In this document: positions 42,157-49,375 of the stretch, piece by piece | How the letters are laid out: every line of letters begins with the position of its first letter | Numbering within the stretch: the stretch's first letter is position 1 | Origin: Comamonadaceae bacterium | GTDB lineage: Bacteria > Pseudomonadota > Gammaproteobacteria > Burkholderiales > Burkholderiaceae_C | Reading direction: 5' to 3' | Length of the DNA: 52,269 bases | Assembly (NCBI GenBank): GCA_011391745.1 | Contig: JAABPX010000021.1 | Span: 1-52,269 of the forward strand | Notes under the pieces: model-generated | The model's input: only the letters and a program-made list of their open reading frames with translations | What the model was told of the DNA's origin: nothing | Databases searched by the model: none | Position numbers and translations under genes: made by a program

Positions 42157-42371
42157 GAGAAAACTCCAGAGTTGAAAGAGCTATTAAACACCTTTCGGGG
42201 TGCCAGTGGCTTGACAAGCATCAATTCGCGCACACCATGAGGCCGCTGCTTGGGGGTTGCCGAGGGCCGCACCGCTAAAATACCGCCCTGCACCTCGTCT
42301 TGTGCAACAGACCGATGCGGTCACCCCGGCGCGGGTTGCGCCCACCTTGGACGGGCTTGTCCCGCTTGCTG

Positions 42372-44345
42372 ATGTTGTATCCCGAAGCGTTTGATGTGAT
42401 TGTTGTGGGTGGCGGGCACGCCGGCACGGAAGCGGCGTTGGCGTCGGCCCGCATGGGCTGTCGCACCCTGTTGTTGACCCACAACATAGAAACCCTGGGC
42501 CAGATGAGCTGCAACCCCTCCATCGGGGGCATAGGCAAAGGCCATTTGGTGAAAGAGGTGGATGCCTTGGGCGGGGCCATGGCCTTGGCGACCGATGAGG
42601 GGGGCATTCAATTTCGCATCCTCAACAGCAGCAAGGGACCCGCGGTGCGGGCCACCCGAGCGCAGGCCGACCGCCTGTTGTACAAAGCCGCGATCCGGCG
42701 TGTGTTGGAAAACCAGCCAAACTTGTTTCTGTTTCAACAGGCGGTGGACGATTTGATGGTTGAGGGTGACCGCGTGGTGGGTGCGGTCACGCAAGTGGGT
42801 GTGCGCTTTAGGAGCCGCACGGTGGTGCTCACGGCGGGGACGTTCTTGGACGGCAAGATCCACGTGGGCTTGAGCAACTACGCCGCAGGTCGCGCGGGCG
42901 ACCCACCCGCACAAAGCCTGTCGGCCCGACTCAAAGAATTGAAACTGCCCCAGGGGCGTTTGAAGACCGGCACGCCCCCGCGCATCGACGGGCGCAGCAT
43001 CGACTATTCGAAATGCACCGAACAGCCGGGTGATGGCATGCCCGGCTCCGACACCGCCCTCGCCCCAGTGCCGGTGTTCAGCGTGAGGGGCCGGGCCGAG
43101 ATGCACCCCCAACAAGTGCCGTGCTGGATCACCCACACCAACGAGCGAACGCACGACATCATCCGTTCTGGCTTTGACCGCAGCCCCATGTTCACCGGCA
43201 AGATTGAAGGGGTGGGTCCGCGTTATTGCCCGAGTGTGGAAGACAAGATCAACCGCTTCGCAGACAAGGACAGCCACCAGATTTTCTTGGAACCCGAGGG
43301 GCTGACCACCCATGAGATTTACCCCAACGGCATTTCCACCAGCCTGCCGTTTGACATTCAGTATGCTTTGGTGCGCAGCATGGCGGGCATGGAAAACGCG
43401 CATATTTTGCGACCAGGTTACGCCATCGAATACGACTATTTTGACCCGCGCTCATTAAAGAACAGTTTTGAGACCCGGCAAATCCAAGGCCTGTTTTTTG
43501 CGGGACAGATCAACGGCACCACGGGTTACGAAGAGGCGGCGGCACAAGGGTTGTTTGCAGGCGTCAACGCCGCGCTGCAATGTCGGGGCGAGGCGGCTTG
43601 GTTGCCGGGCCGAGATCAAGCCTACTTGGGCGTGCTGGTGGACGACTTGGTGACACAGGGCGTGACCGAGCCTTACCGCATGTTCACCAGCCGCGCCGAG
43701 TTTCGTTTGCAGTTGCGCGAGGACAATGCCGACGCCCGCCTGACCGAAGTGGGGCGTCGCATGGGCTTGGTGGGCGATGCCCAGTGGGATGCGTTTTGCC
43801 GCAAGCGCGATGCGGTTTCACGTGAAACAGAACGCCTCAAGTCGGTTTGGGTCAATCCGCGCAACCTGCCCGAGGAGGAGTCGGTGCGGGTCTTGGGCAA
43901 GGCCATTGAGCACGAGCACAACCTCTTTGACTTGCTGCGCCGCCCCGGCGTGGCGTACGCCGCGCTCATGTCTTTGGATGGTGGCAAATACGCCGAAGGG
44001 GAGGGTGTTTCACGTGAAACGTGGGGTGAACAAACCCAGGCGATTTTGGAGCAGGTCGAGATTGCAGCCAAATACTCGGGCTACATCGAGCGGCAAAAGG
44101 ACGAGATCGAGCGGGCGGCGCACCACGAGCACATGCGCTTGCCGATGGACTTGGATTACATGGCCGTGGGCGCACTCTCGTTTGAGGCCCGCCAAAAATT
44201 GACCAAGCACCGCCCCGAAACCTTGGGGCAGGCGTCGCGCATCAGTGGCATCACGCCAGCCAGCATTTCCTTGTTGCTTATTCATTTGAAGAAAGGCGGC
44301 TTCAAGGGCTTTGTCAAAACCCGGGTGCCGGAGGCGCAGCCATGA
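42372..44345 (+). CDS. mnmG: tRNA uridine-5-carboxymethylaminomethyl modification enzyme MnmG
   Basis: A 657-residue FAD enzyme (GidA) that with MnmE installs the cmnm5 group on wobble uridine 34. The FAD motif is [21 protein letters not shown], and [36 protein letters not shown] and [17 protein letters not shown] are family blocks. The C-terminal helical domain for MnmE/tRNA contact ends [12 protein letters not shown]. The start at 42372 fits the family; an in-frame ATG at 42300 would add 24 unconserved residues. Two parS-like sites lie within the 3' third of the gene. Its stop overlaps rsmG. Confidence 0.96.
   Translation: MLYPEAFDVIVVGGGHAGTEAALASARMGCRTLLLTHNIETLGQMSCNPSIGGIGKGHLVKEVDALGGAMALATDEGGIQFRILNSSKGPAVRATRAQADRLLYKAAIRRVLENQPNLFLFQQAVDDLMVEGDRVVGAVTQVGVRFRSRTVVLTAGTFLDGKIHVGLSNYAAGRAGDPPAQSLSARLKELKLPQGRLKTGTPPRIDGRSIDYSKCTEQPGDGMPGSDTALAPVPVFSVRGRAEMHPQQVPCWITHTNERTHDIIRSGFDRSPMFTGKIEGVGPRYCPSVEDKINRFADKDSHQIFLEPEGLTTHEIYPNGISTSLPFDIQYALVRSMAGMENAHILRPGYAIEYDYFDPRSLKNSFETRQIQGLFFAGQINGTTGYEEAAAQGLFAGVNAALQCRGEAAWLPGRDQAYLGVLVDDLVTQGVTEPYRMFTSRAEFRLQLREDNADARLTEVGRRMGLVGDAQWDAFCRKRDAVSRETERLKSVWVNPRNLPEEESVRVLGKAIEHEHNLFDLLRRPGVAYAALMSLDGGKYAEGEGVSRETWGEQTQAILEQVEIAAKYSGYIERQKDEIERAAHHEHMRLPMDLDYMAVGALSFEARQKLTKHRPETLGQASRISGITPASISLLLIHLKKGGFKGFVKTRVPEAQP
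43814..43829. promoter_or_regulatory. parS-like site 1 (inside mnmG)
   Basis: GGTTTCACGTGAAACA matches the parS consensus TGTTTCACGTGAAACA at 15 of 16 positions, with the full inner palindrome intact. It should bind the ParB encoded 2.5 kb downstream. Confidence 0.85.
44006..44021. promoter_or_regulatory. parS-like site 2 (inside mnmG)
   Basis: TGTTTCACGTGAAACG matches the parS consensus at 15 of 16 positions and lies 192 bp from site 1. Confidence 0.87.
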
Positions 44346-45031
44346 GCGTTGACCTTGAGCGCGCCGTCCTGGAGGCGGGGCTCAAGTCCCTGAGCCTGGA
44401 GTTGTTGCCTTCGCAAGTGAACGCTTTGTTGGCCTACATGGCCCTCATCCAAAAGTGGAACAAGGTCTACAACCTGACGGCTTTGCGCTCGTCGCACGAG
44501 ATGTTGACCCACCACTTGCTGGACAGCTTGTCGGTGGTGTTGCCCTTGCAGGCCCAGTTGCGCTTGGCGGGTTTGACCGAGGGGCGCTTGTTGGACGTGG
44601 GTTCTGGCGGCGGCTTGCCGGGGGTGGTCTTGGCCATTGTCCTGCCACAGTGGCGCGTCACCTGTGTGGACACTGTGGCCAAAAAAGCGGCCTTTGTGCA
44701 GCAGGTGTCGGCCAGTTTGGGCTTGTCCAATTTGCGGGGTTTGCATGCGCGGGTGGAGTCGTTGCGGGCTGACGCGGGCGAAGGCTTTGACGTGGTGGCC
44801 TCACGTGCCTTCGCTTCGCTACCGGATTTTGTGAGCTGGTCGGCCCAGGCCTTGTTGCCCCATGGCTTTTGGATGGCCATGAAGGGCAAGCTGCCAAGCG
44901 AAGAAATGGCCGCCTTGCCTGCGGATGTGACGGTGTTTCACGTGGAACCTTTGCACGTTCCTGGCTTGGAGGCCGAGCGTTGCGTGGTGTGGGTGCGACC
45001 GCAAAAAAGCAACCCCGAGCAACTCACGTAA
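44342..45031 (+). CDS. rsmG: 16S rRNA (guanine-527-N7) methyltransferase RsmG
   Basis: A 229-residue SAM-dependent methyltransferase (GidB). N-terminal [21 protein letters not shown] and [10 protein letters not shown] are family signatures; the SAM loop is [17 protein letters not shown], followed by [14 protein letters not shown] and [14 protein letters not shown]. It starts inside the mnmG stop (ATGA). A weaker parS-like sequence lies near its 3' end. Standard position between mnmG and parA. Confidence 0.95.
   Translation: MSVDLERAVLEAGLKSLSLELLPSQVNALLAYMALIQKWNKVYNLTALRSSHEMLTHHLLDSLSVVLPLQAQLRLAGLTEGRLLDVGSGGGLPGVVLAIVLPQWRVTCVDTVAKKAAFVQQVSASLGLSNLRGLHARVESLRADAGEGFDVVASRAFASLPDFVSWSAQALLPHGFWMAMKGKLPSEEMAALPADVTVFHVEPLHVPGLEAERCVVWVRPQKSNPEQLT
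44934..44949. promoter_or_regulatory. parS-like site 3 (inside rsmG, degenerate)
   Basis: TGTTTCACGTGGAACC matches the parS consensus at 14 of 16 positions. The right arm is damaged, so binding would be weaker than at sites 1 and 2. It lies about 105 bp before the parA start. Confidence 0.6.
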
Positions 45032-45055
45032 ACTCAGGGCCAGAGGATTTACAAC

Positions 45056-45826
45056 ATGGCCAATATTTTTTGCATCGCCAACCAAAAAGGTGGCGTCGGT
45101 AAAACCACCACCACGGTCAACTTGGCTGCGGGTTTGGCCAGTATTGGTCAGCGGGTGTTGATGGTGGACTTGGACCCACAGGGCAATGCGACCATGGGCT
45201 CGGGCATCGACAAACGCGAAATGAAGCTTTCGGTGTACGACGTGTTGCTGGAATCGGCCACGGTGGCTGAGGCGGCACTCTGGTCGGCCACGTGCCGATA
45301 CCATGTCTTGGGGGCCAACCGAGAGCTGGCTGGGGCCGAGGTGGAATTGGTGGACGTGGAGCGCCGAGAGAAGCGGCTCAAACAGGCCTTGGTGGCGGTG
45401 GATGGCCAATACGATTTTGTGTTGATCGACTGCCCACCCAGCCTGTCCATGTTGACCCTCAATGGTTTGTGTTCCGCGCACGGCGTGATTGTTCCGATGC
45501 AATGTGAGTACTTTGCCTTGGAGGGTTTGACCGACTTGGTCAACACCATCAAACAAGTGCACGCCAACCTCAACCCCGATTTGCAAATCATTGGTTTGCT
45601 GCGCGTGATGTTTGACCCCCGGGTCACCTTGCAGCTGCAGGTGAGCGATCAGCTCAAGGCGCACTTTGGCGACAAGGTGTTTGACGCGGTCATTCCGCGC
45701 AATGTCCGCCTGGCCGAAGCGCCCAGCTTCGGGCTGCCGGGCGTGGTGTTTGACCCCTCGGCCAAGGGCAGCCAAGCGTTTGTGGCCTTTGCCGCCGAAA
45801 TGGTGCAACGCATTGGTCGAATGTGA
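45056..45826 (+). CDS. parA: Chromosome partitioning ATPase ParA (Soj)
   Basis: A 256-residue Walker-type ATPase that binds the nucleoid and moves ParB-parS complexes. The deviant P-loop is [20 protein letters not shown], followed by VDLDPQGNATMGSGI and FVLIDCPPSLSMLTLNGL. There is no N-terminal HTH extension, so it is the chromosomal (Soj) kind. The spacing from rsmG is 24 bp. The next gene begins on the base after its stop. Confidence 0.96.
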   Translation: MANIFCIANQKGGVGKTTTTVNLAAGLASIGQRVLMVDLDPQGNATMGSGIDKREMKLSVYDVLLESATVAEAALWSATCRYHVLGANRELAGAEVELVDVERREKRLKQALVAVDGQYDFVLIDCPPSLSMLTLNGLCSAHGVIVPMQCEYFALEGLTDLVNTIKQVHANLNPDLQIIGLLRVMFDPRVTLQLQVSDQLKAHFGDKVFDAVIPRNVRLAEAPSFGLPGVVFDPSAKGSQAFVAFAAEMVQRIGRM

Positions 45827-46366
45827 ATGGCCGCGAGTGATGTGTTGATCTTGCCGGGTTGGCAGAACAGCGGGCCTTTGCATTGGCAAAGCCGCTGGGA
45901 GGTGTTGCACGGGCACACCCGCGTGCAACAACACGATTGGATGACCCCCAAGCGTGGCGATTGGATCGCTCGTTTGGAAGACGTGGTGTTGTCGTGCCGT
46001 GGCCCGGTGCTCTTGGTGGCGCACAGCCTGGGTTGTTTGCAGGTGGCGGCTTGGGCCGCCCATTCGAGGCAAGTGAATCGAATAAAAGCCGCTTTTTTGG
46101 CCGCGCCCGCCGACAGTGAGCGCTCACAAGAGCTGGCCCATTTGAGCGGCTGGAGCCCGATGGTTCGGCGGCGTTTGCCGTTTTCCAGCGTGTTGGTGAG
46201 CAGCCAGAACGACCCGTTTTGCAGCCCCGAGCGCGCTCAGCAACTGGCGGCGGATTGGGGCAGCGCGTTGTGGGACTTGGGTGCCAAGGGCCACATCAAC
46301 GCCGACAGCGGTTTGGGCGACTGGCCAGAAGGCCATCGCCGATGCATGGATTTATTGAAAGCTTAA
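45827..46366 (+). CDS. RBBP9/YdeN-type serine hydrolase between parA and parB
   Basis: A 179-residue alpha/beta hydrolase. The family start ILPGWQNSGPLHWQSRWE is clear; the triad is S67 (AHSLGC), D129 (SSQNDPF) and H156 (AKGHINADSG). RBBP9-like proteins act on small esters or amides; the natural substrate is unknown. It begins one base after the parA stop and ends three bases before parB, so it is locked into the partition operon, which is unusual relative to the simple parA-parB order. No domain suggests DNA work. Confidence 0.85.
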   Translation: MAASDVLILPGWQNSGPLHWQSRWEVLHGHTRVQQHDWMTPKRGDWIARLEDVVLSCRGPVLLVAHSLGCLQVAAWAAHSRQVNRIKAAFLAAPADSERSQELAHLSGWSPMVRRRLPFSSVLVSSQNDPFCSPERAQQLAADWGSALWDLGAKGHINADSGLGDWPEGHRRCMDLLKA

Positions 46367-46369
46367 AAA

Positions 46370-47293
46370 ATGGTGACCAAAAAACCCAAGGGCCTCGGTC
46401 GAGGTCTTGAAGCCCTGTTGGGCCCCAACGTGGCGCAAGCCAGCTCGCCGGGTGCCCAAGAGAACCAAGGCGTGCCGTCGGAGTTGCCGTTGTCCGCGCT
46501 GGTGCCTGGCATGTACCAGCCGCGCACGCGCATGGACGAGGGGGCTTTGTACGAACTGGCCGAATCCATCAAAGCCCAAGGCATCATGCAACCGATCTTG
46601 GTGCGGCGCCTCAGCGACGGAGCCAATGCGGGCCAGTACGAAATCATTGCCGGCGAGCGCCGCTTTCGCGCCAGCCACATCGCAGGCTTGACGCATGTGC
46701 CGGTGCTGGTGCGCGACGTGCCCAACGAGGCCGCCGCCGCCATGGCCTTGATTGAAAACATCCAGCGCGAAGACCTCAACCCGCTGGAAGAAGCGCAAGG
46801 TTTGCAGCGCCTGATCAAAGAGTTTGGCCTGACGCATGAACTGGCCGCCCAAGCGGTGGGTCGTTCGCGCAGCGCGGCGAGCAATCTTTTGCGTTTGTTG
46901 ATGCTCGCCGAGCCGGTGCAGTCCATGCTCATGGCCGGTGACATCGACATGGGCCACGCCCGGGCCTTGTTGTCTTTGGACAAGGCCGCACAAATCACCG
47001 CGGCTCAACAGGTGGTGGCCAAAAAAATGTCGGTGCGTGAGGCCGAGCGATTGGTCAAGAAGTTGGGTGCCGAGTTCAGCTTGGCCCCACAAACGTTGAC
47101 CAAAGAAAAGTCACGCGACATTCGACGCGTGGAAGAAGAGCTGTCCGACCTGTTGACCGCCGAGGTCGAAGTGCGCGTGAAAAAACGCGTCAAGCGCCAT
47201 GGCCGCGTGGAAGAAATGGGCGAGTTGTCGATCCAGTTCGGTTCGCTGGAAGAGCTCAACGGCTTGATTGAACGTTTGCGCGGCAAGCCCTAA
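46370..47293 (+). CDS. parB: Chromosome partitioning protein ParB (Spo0J)
   Basis: A 307-residue CTP-dependent DNA clamp loader. The N-terminal ParB/Srx domain shows LPLSALVPGMYQPRTRMDEG, IMQPILVRRL and the CTP-binding GERRFRASHIAGL, followed by AMALIENIQREDLNPLEEAQG. The HTH (LTHELAAQAVGRSRSAASNLLRLL) reads parS, and a C-terminal dimerisation domain ends the protein. Three parS-like sites lie 1.4 to 2.6 kb upstream in mnmG and rsmG. Confidence 0.96.
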   Translation: MVTKKPKGLGRGLEALLGPNVAQASSPGAQENQGVPSELPLSALVPGMYQPRTRMDEGALYELAESIKAQGIMQPILVRRLSDGANAGQYEIIAGERRFRASHIAGLTHVPVLVRDVPNEAAAAMALIENIQREDLNPLEEAQGLQRLIKEFGLTHELAAQAVGRSRSAASNLLRLLMLAEPVQSMLMAGDIDMGHARALLSLDKAAQITAAQQVVAKKMSVREAERLVKKLGAEFSLAPQTLTKEKSRDIRRVEEELSDLLTAEVEVRVKKRVKRHGRVEEMGELSIQFGSLEELNGLIERLRGKP

Positions 47294-47305
47294 AGCGCCA
47301 GCGCG

Positions 47306-48733
47306 TTAAGCGATGAAAATTTTGCCCGGATTCAAAATGTGGTGGGGGTCCAGCGCTTGTTTGATGGCGCGCATCATGGCCACCGCGCCGTCACCCGCCT
47401 CTTCCCGTAAAAAGCCCATTTTGTGCAAGCCCACGCCGTGCTCGCCGGTGCAAGTGCCGCCCAAGGCCAAGGCGCGCGCAACCAGTTGGTGGTTGAGCGT
47501 CTCAGCGGTTTGGCGCTCGGCGCTGCTGTCGGGGTCGATCAGGTAGCCCATGTGGAAGTTGCCATCGCCCACATGCCCCACCAAAAAATAGGGCAAGCCC
47601 GAGGCCTTGGCCTCGTCCACCGAAGCCAAGATGGCGTTGGCCAATTGGCTGATCGGCACACAGGCGTCGGTGGTGATGGCGCGGCAACCGGGGCGGCTTT
47701 GAATGCCCGCGAAATAGGCGTTGTGCCGTGCGGTCCACAAGCGCGTGCGTGCCTCGGGTGTGGTGGCCCATTCAAAGGCTTGACCGCCGTTGTCGGCCGC
47801 GATGGCTTGCACGGTTTGCGCCTGTTCTTCTACGCTGGCCGGTGAGCCGTGGAACTCCATGAGCAATAGGGCCTCTTCACGCAAGTTCAGTTTGGACTGG
47901 GCGTTGACCATGCGCACCGTGTTGTCGTCGAGCAGTTCGCAGCGGGCGATCGGCACGCCCATTTGGATGATCTCAATCGTGGTGCGCACGGCCGCTTCGA
48001 TGCTGGGGAAAGAGCAGGTGGCCGCCGAGATGGCTTCAGGCAAGGGGTAGAGCTTGAGGGTGATTTCGGTGATCACGCCCAGCGTGCCTTCGCTGCCGAC
48101 CATCAGGCGCGTGAGGTCGTAGCCCGCGCTGGATTTCTTGGCGCGGGTGCCGGTGCGAATCACCTGCCCGCTGGCGGTGACCACTTCGAGCGCCAACACG
48201 TTGTCGCGCATGGTGCCGTAGCGCACGGCGTTGGTGCCGCTGGCGCGGGTGGCCGTCATGCCGCCGATGGAGGCGTCGGCTCCGGGGTCGATGGGGAAGA
48301 ACAGACCCTGGTCTTTGACGGCCTCGTTCACCGCCTTGCGCGTCACGCCGGGTTGCACCGTGACGGTCAAGTCTTCGGCGTTGACCGAGACAATGCGGTT
48401 CATGCGGCTGACGTCCAAACTGATACCGCCTTGGATGGCCAGCAAATGCCCTTCGAGGGAGGAGCCCACACCAAACGGGATCACCGGCACGTGGTGCTCG
48501 GCGCACAAGCGCACGGCATCGGCCACATCTGCGGTGTTTTCGGCAAACACCACGGCAGACGGCGGCGGCACATGGGTGAAGGCGGATTCGTCGCGACCGT
48601 GTTGTTCGCGCACGACCAAGGCGGTGGAGCATTGCGCACCAAAGCGTTCGCGCAAGGCAACCAACAAGGCTTCGGGCACCGCACGCAAACACACCTGAGG
48701 CTGCAGCTGGGCATGGGTGATGGGGGCATTCAT
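47306..48733 (-). CDS. FAD-linked oxidase, D-lactate dehydrogenase (LDHD/GlcD) type
   Basis: A 475-residue flavoprotein. The PCMH FAD domain shows VPVIPFGVGSSLEGHLLAIQGG, VQPGVTRKAVNEAVKDQGLFFPIDPGADASIGGM and SSAGYDLTRLMVGSEGTLGVITE. The cap domain has VGHVGDGNFHMGYL with the metal-binding His, and GGTCTGEHGVGLHKM near the end. The GADASIGGMTATRASG block suits cytochrome-linked D-lactate dehydrogenases better than bacterial GlcD. It could still serve as the missing GlcD for the glcE-glcF pair; the sequence cannot decide. The start at 48733 is used; the long upstream frame to 49312 is not conserved. It diverges from the cobalamin adenosyltransferase over a 60-bp gap with a perfect dyad. Confidence 0.85.
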   Translation of the reverse strand: MNAPITHAQLQPQVCLRAVPEALLVALRERFGAQCSTALVVREQHGRDESAFTHVPPPSAVVFAENTADVADAVRLCAEHHVPVIPFGVGSSLEGHLLAIQGGISLDVSRMNRIVSVNAEDLTVTVQPGVTRKAVNEAVKDQGLFFPIDPGADASIGGMTATRASGTNAVRYGTMRDNVLALEVVTASGQVIRTGTRAKKSSAGYDLTRLMVGSEGTLGVITEITLKLYPLPEAISAATCSFPSIEAAVRTTIEIIQMGVPIARCELLDDNTVRMVNAQSKLNLREEALLLMEFHGSPASVEEQAQTVQAIAADNGGQAFEWATTPEARTRLWTARHNAYFAGIQSRPGCRAITTDACVPISQLANAILASVDEAKASGLPYFLVGHVGDGNFHMGYLIDPDSSAERQTAETLNHQLVARALALGGTCTGEHGVGLHKMGFLREEAGDGAVAMMRAIKQALDPHHILNPGKIFIA

Positions 48734-48750
48734 GGGCACACTCCTGTGGT

Positions 48751-48771
48751 CGGATAATGGGCCATTATCCG
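48751..48771. promoter_or_regulatory. 21-bp perfect dyad between divergent genes
   Basis: CGGATAATGG-G-CCATTATCCG is a perfect 10-bp inverted repeat with a one-base centre. Each arm contains GATAAT, a -10-like hexamer, on its own strand. It is placed to control both the FAD oxidase (leftward) and the adenosyltransferase (rightward). It could be an operator or two overlapping -10 elements. Confidence 0.6.
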
Positions 48772-48793
48772 CAAAGCCGTTTAGGAGCGCACC

Positions 48794-49366
48794 ATGGGCA
48801 ACCGACTCACACAAATCGCCACCCGCACCGGTGACGCCGGCACCACCGGCTTGGGCGACAACACGCGGGTGTCCAAAAACAGCCTGCGCGTGCACGCCAT
48901 GGGCGAGGTGGACGAGCTCAACGCCCACATCGGTGTTTTGCTGTGCGAAGACATGCCCACGGACGTGCGCGATGTTTTGGTGGCGGTGCAGCACCAGCTC
49001 TTCAACCTCGGCGGCGAGCTGTCCATTCCCGGTTTTGAGCTGCTCAAGGTCGATGCCGTGCTGGCTTTGGACCAAGCCCTCGAACACCACAACAGCCAAC
49101 TGCCCAAACTCGAAGAGTTCATTCTGCCCGCGGGCACCCGTGGTGCCAGCTTGGCGCATGTGTGCCGCACCGTGGCGCGTCGCGCAGAGCGGGCCGTGGT
49201 GGCCTTGGGCAACGAAGAGGCGATCAAAGAAACCCCGCGCCAATACCTCAACCGCTTGTCCGATTTGATGTTCGTGCTCTCGCGCGTGCTCAACCGTTTG
49301 AACGGTGGTCAAGACGTGTATTGGAAAAGCGAGCGGATGGCCGCGCAGCGGTCGCCATCACCGTGA
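48794..49366 (+). CDS. Cob(I)alamin adenosyltransferase, PduO type
   Basis: A 190-residue trimeric enzyme transferring adenosyl from ATP to cob(I)alamin. The N-terminal ATP site is TRTGDAGTTGLGDNTRVSK, then VDELNAHIGVLL, LEEFILPAGTRGASLAHVCRTVARRAERAVV and YLNRLSDLMFVLSRVLNRL, all in family order. AGGAG before the ATG is good. It supplies adenosylcobalamin; no B12-dependent enzyme is seen in the window. Confidence 0.92.
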   Translation: MGNRLTQIATRTGDAGTTGLGDNTRVSKNSLRVHAMGEVDELNAHIGVLLCEDMPTDVRDVLVAVQHQLFNLGGELSIPGFELLKVDAVLALDQALEHHNSQLPKLEEFILPAGTRGASLAHVCRTVARRAERAVVALGNEEAIKETPRQYLNRLSDLMFVLSRVLNRLNGGQDVYWKSERMAAQRSPSP

Positions 49367-49375
49367 GTGGTGCCG

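Noticed and set aside
42211..42290. TTGACA at 42211 and TAAAAT near 42275 as an mnmG promoter
   Set aside because: The hexamers are not at a workable spacing to each other and no good partners were found, so no promoter is claimed.
47306..48733. Calling this gene glcD outright
   Set aside because: Its motifs fit D-lactate dehydrogenases at least as well and it is not linked to glcE-glcF, so the symbol is withheld.
48734..49312. N-terminal extension of the FAD oxidase to 49312
   Set aside because: It runs antisense through the adenosyltransferase and adds nearly 200 residues unlike any family member; the start at 48733 gives normal length.
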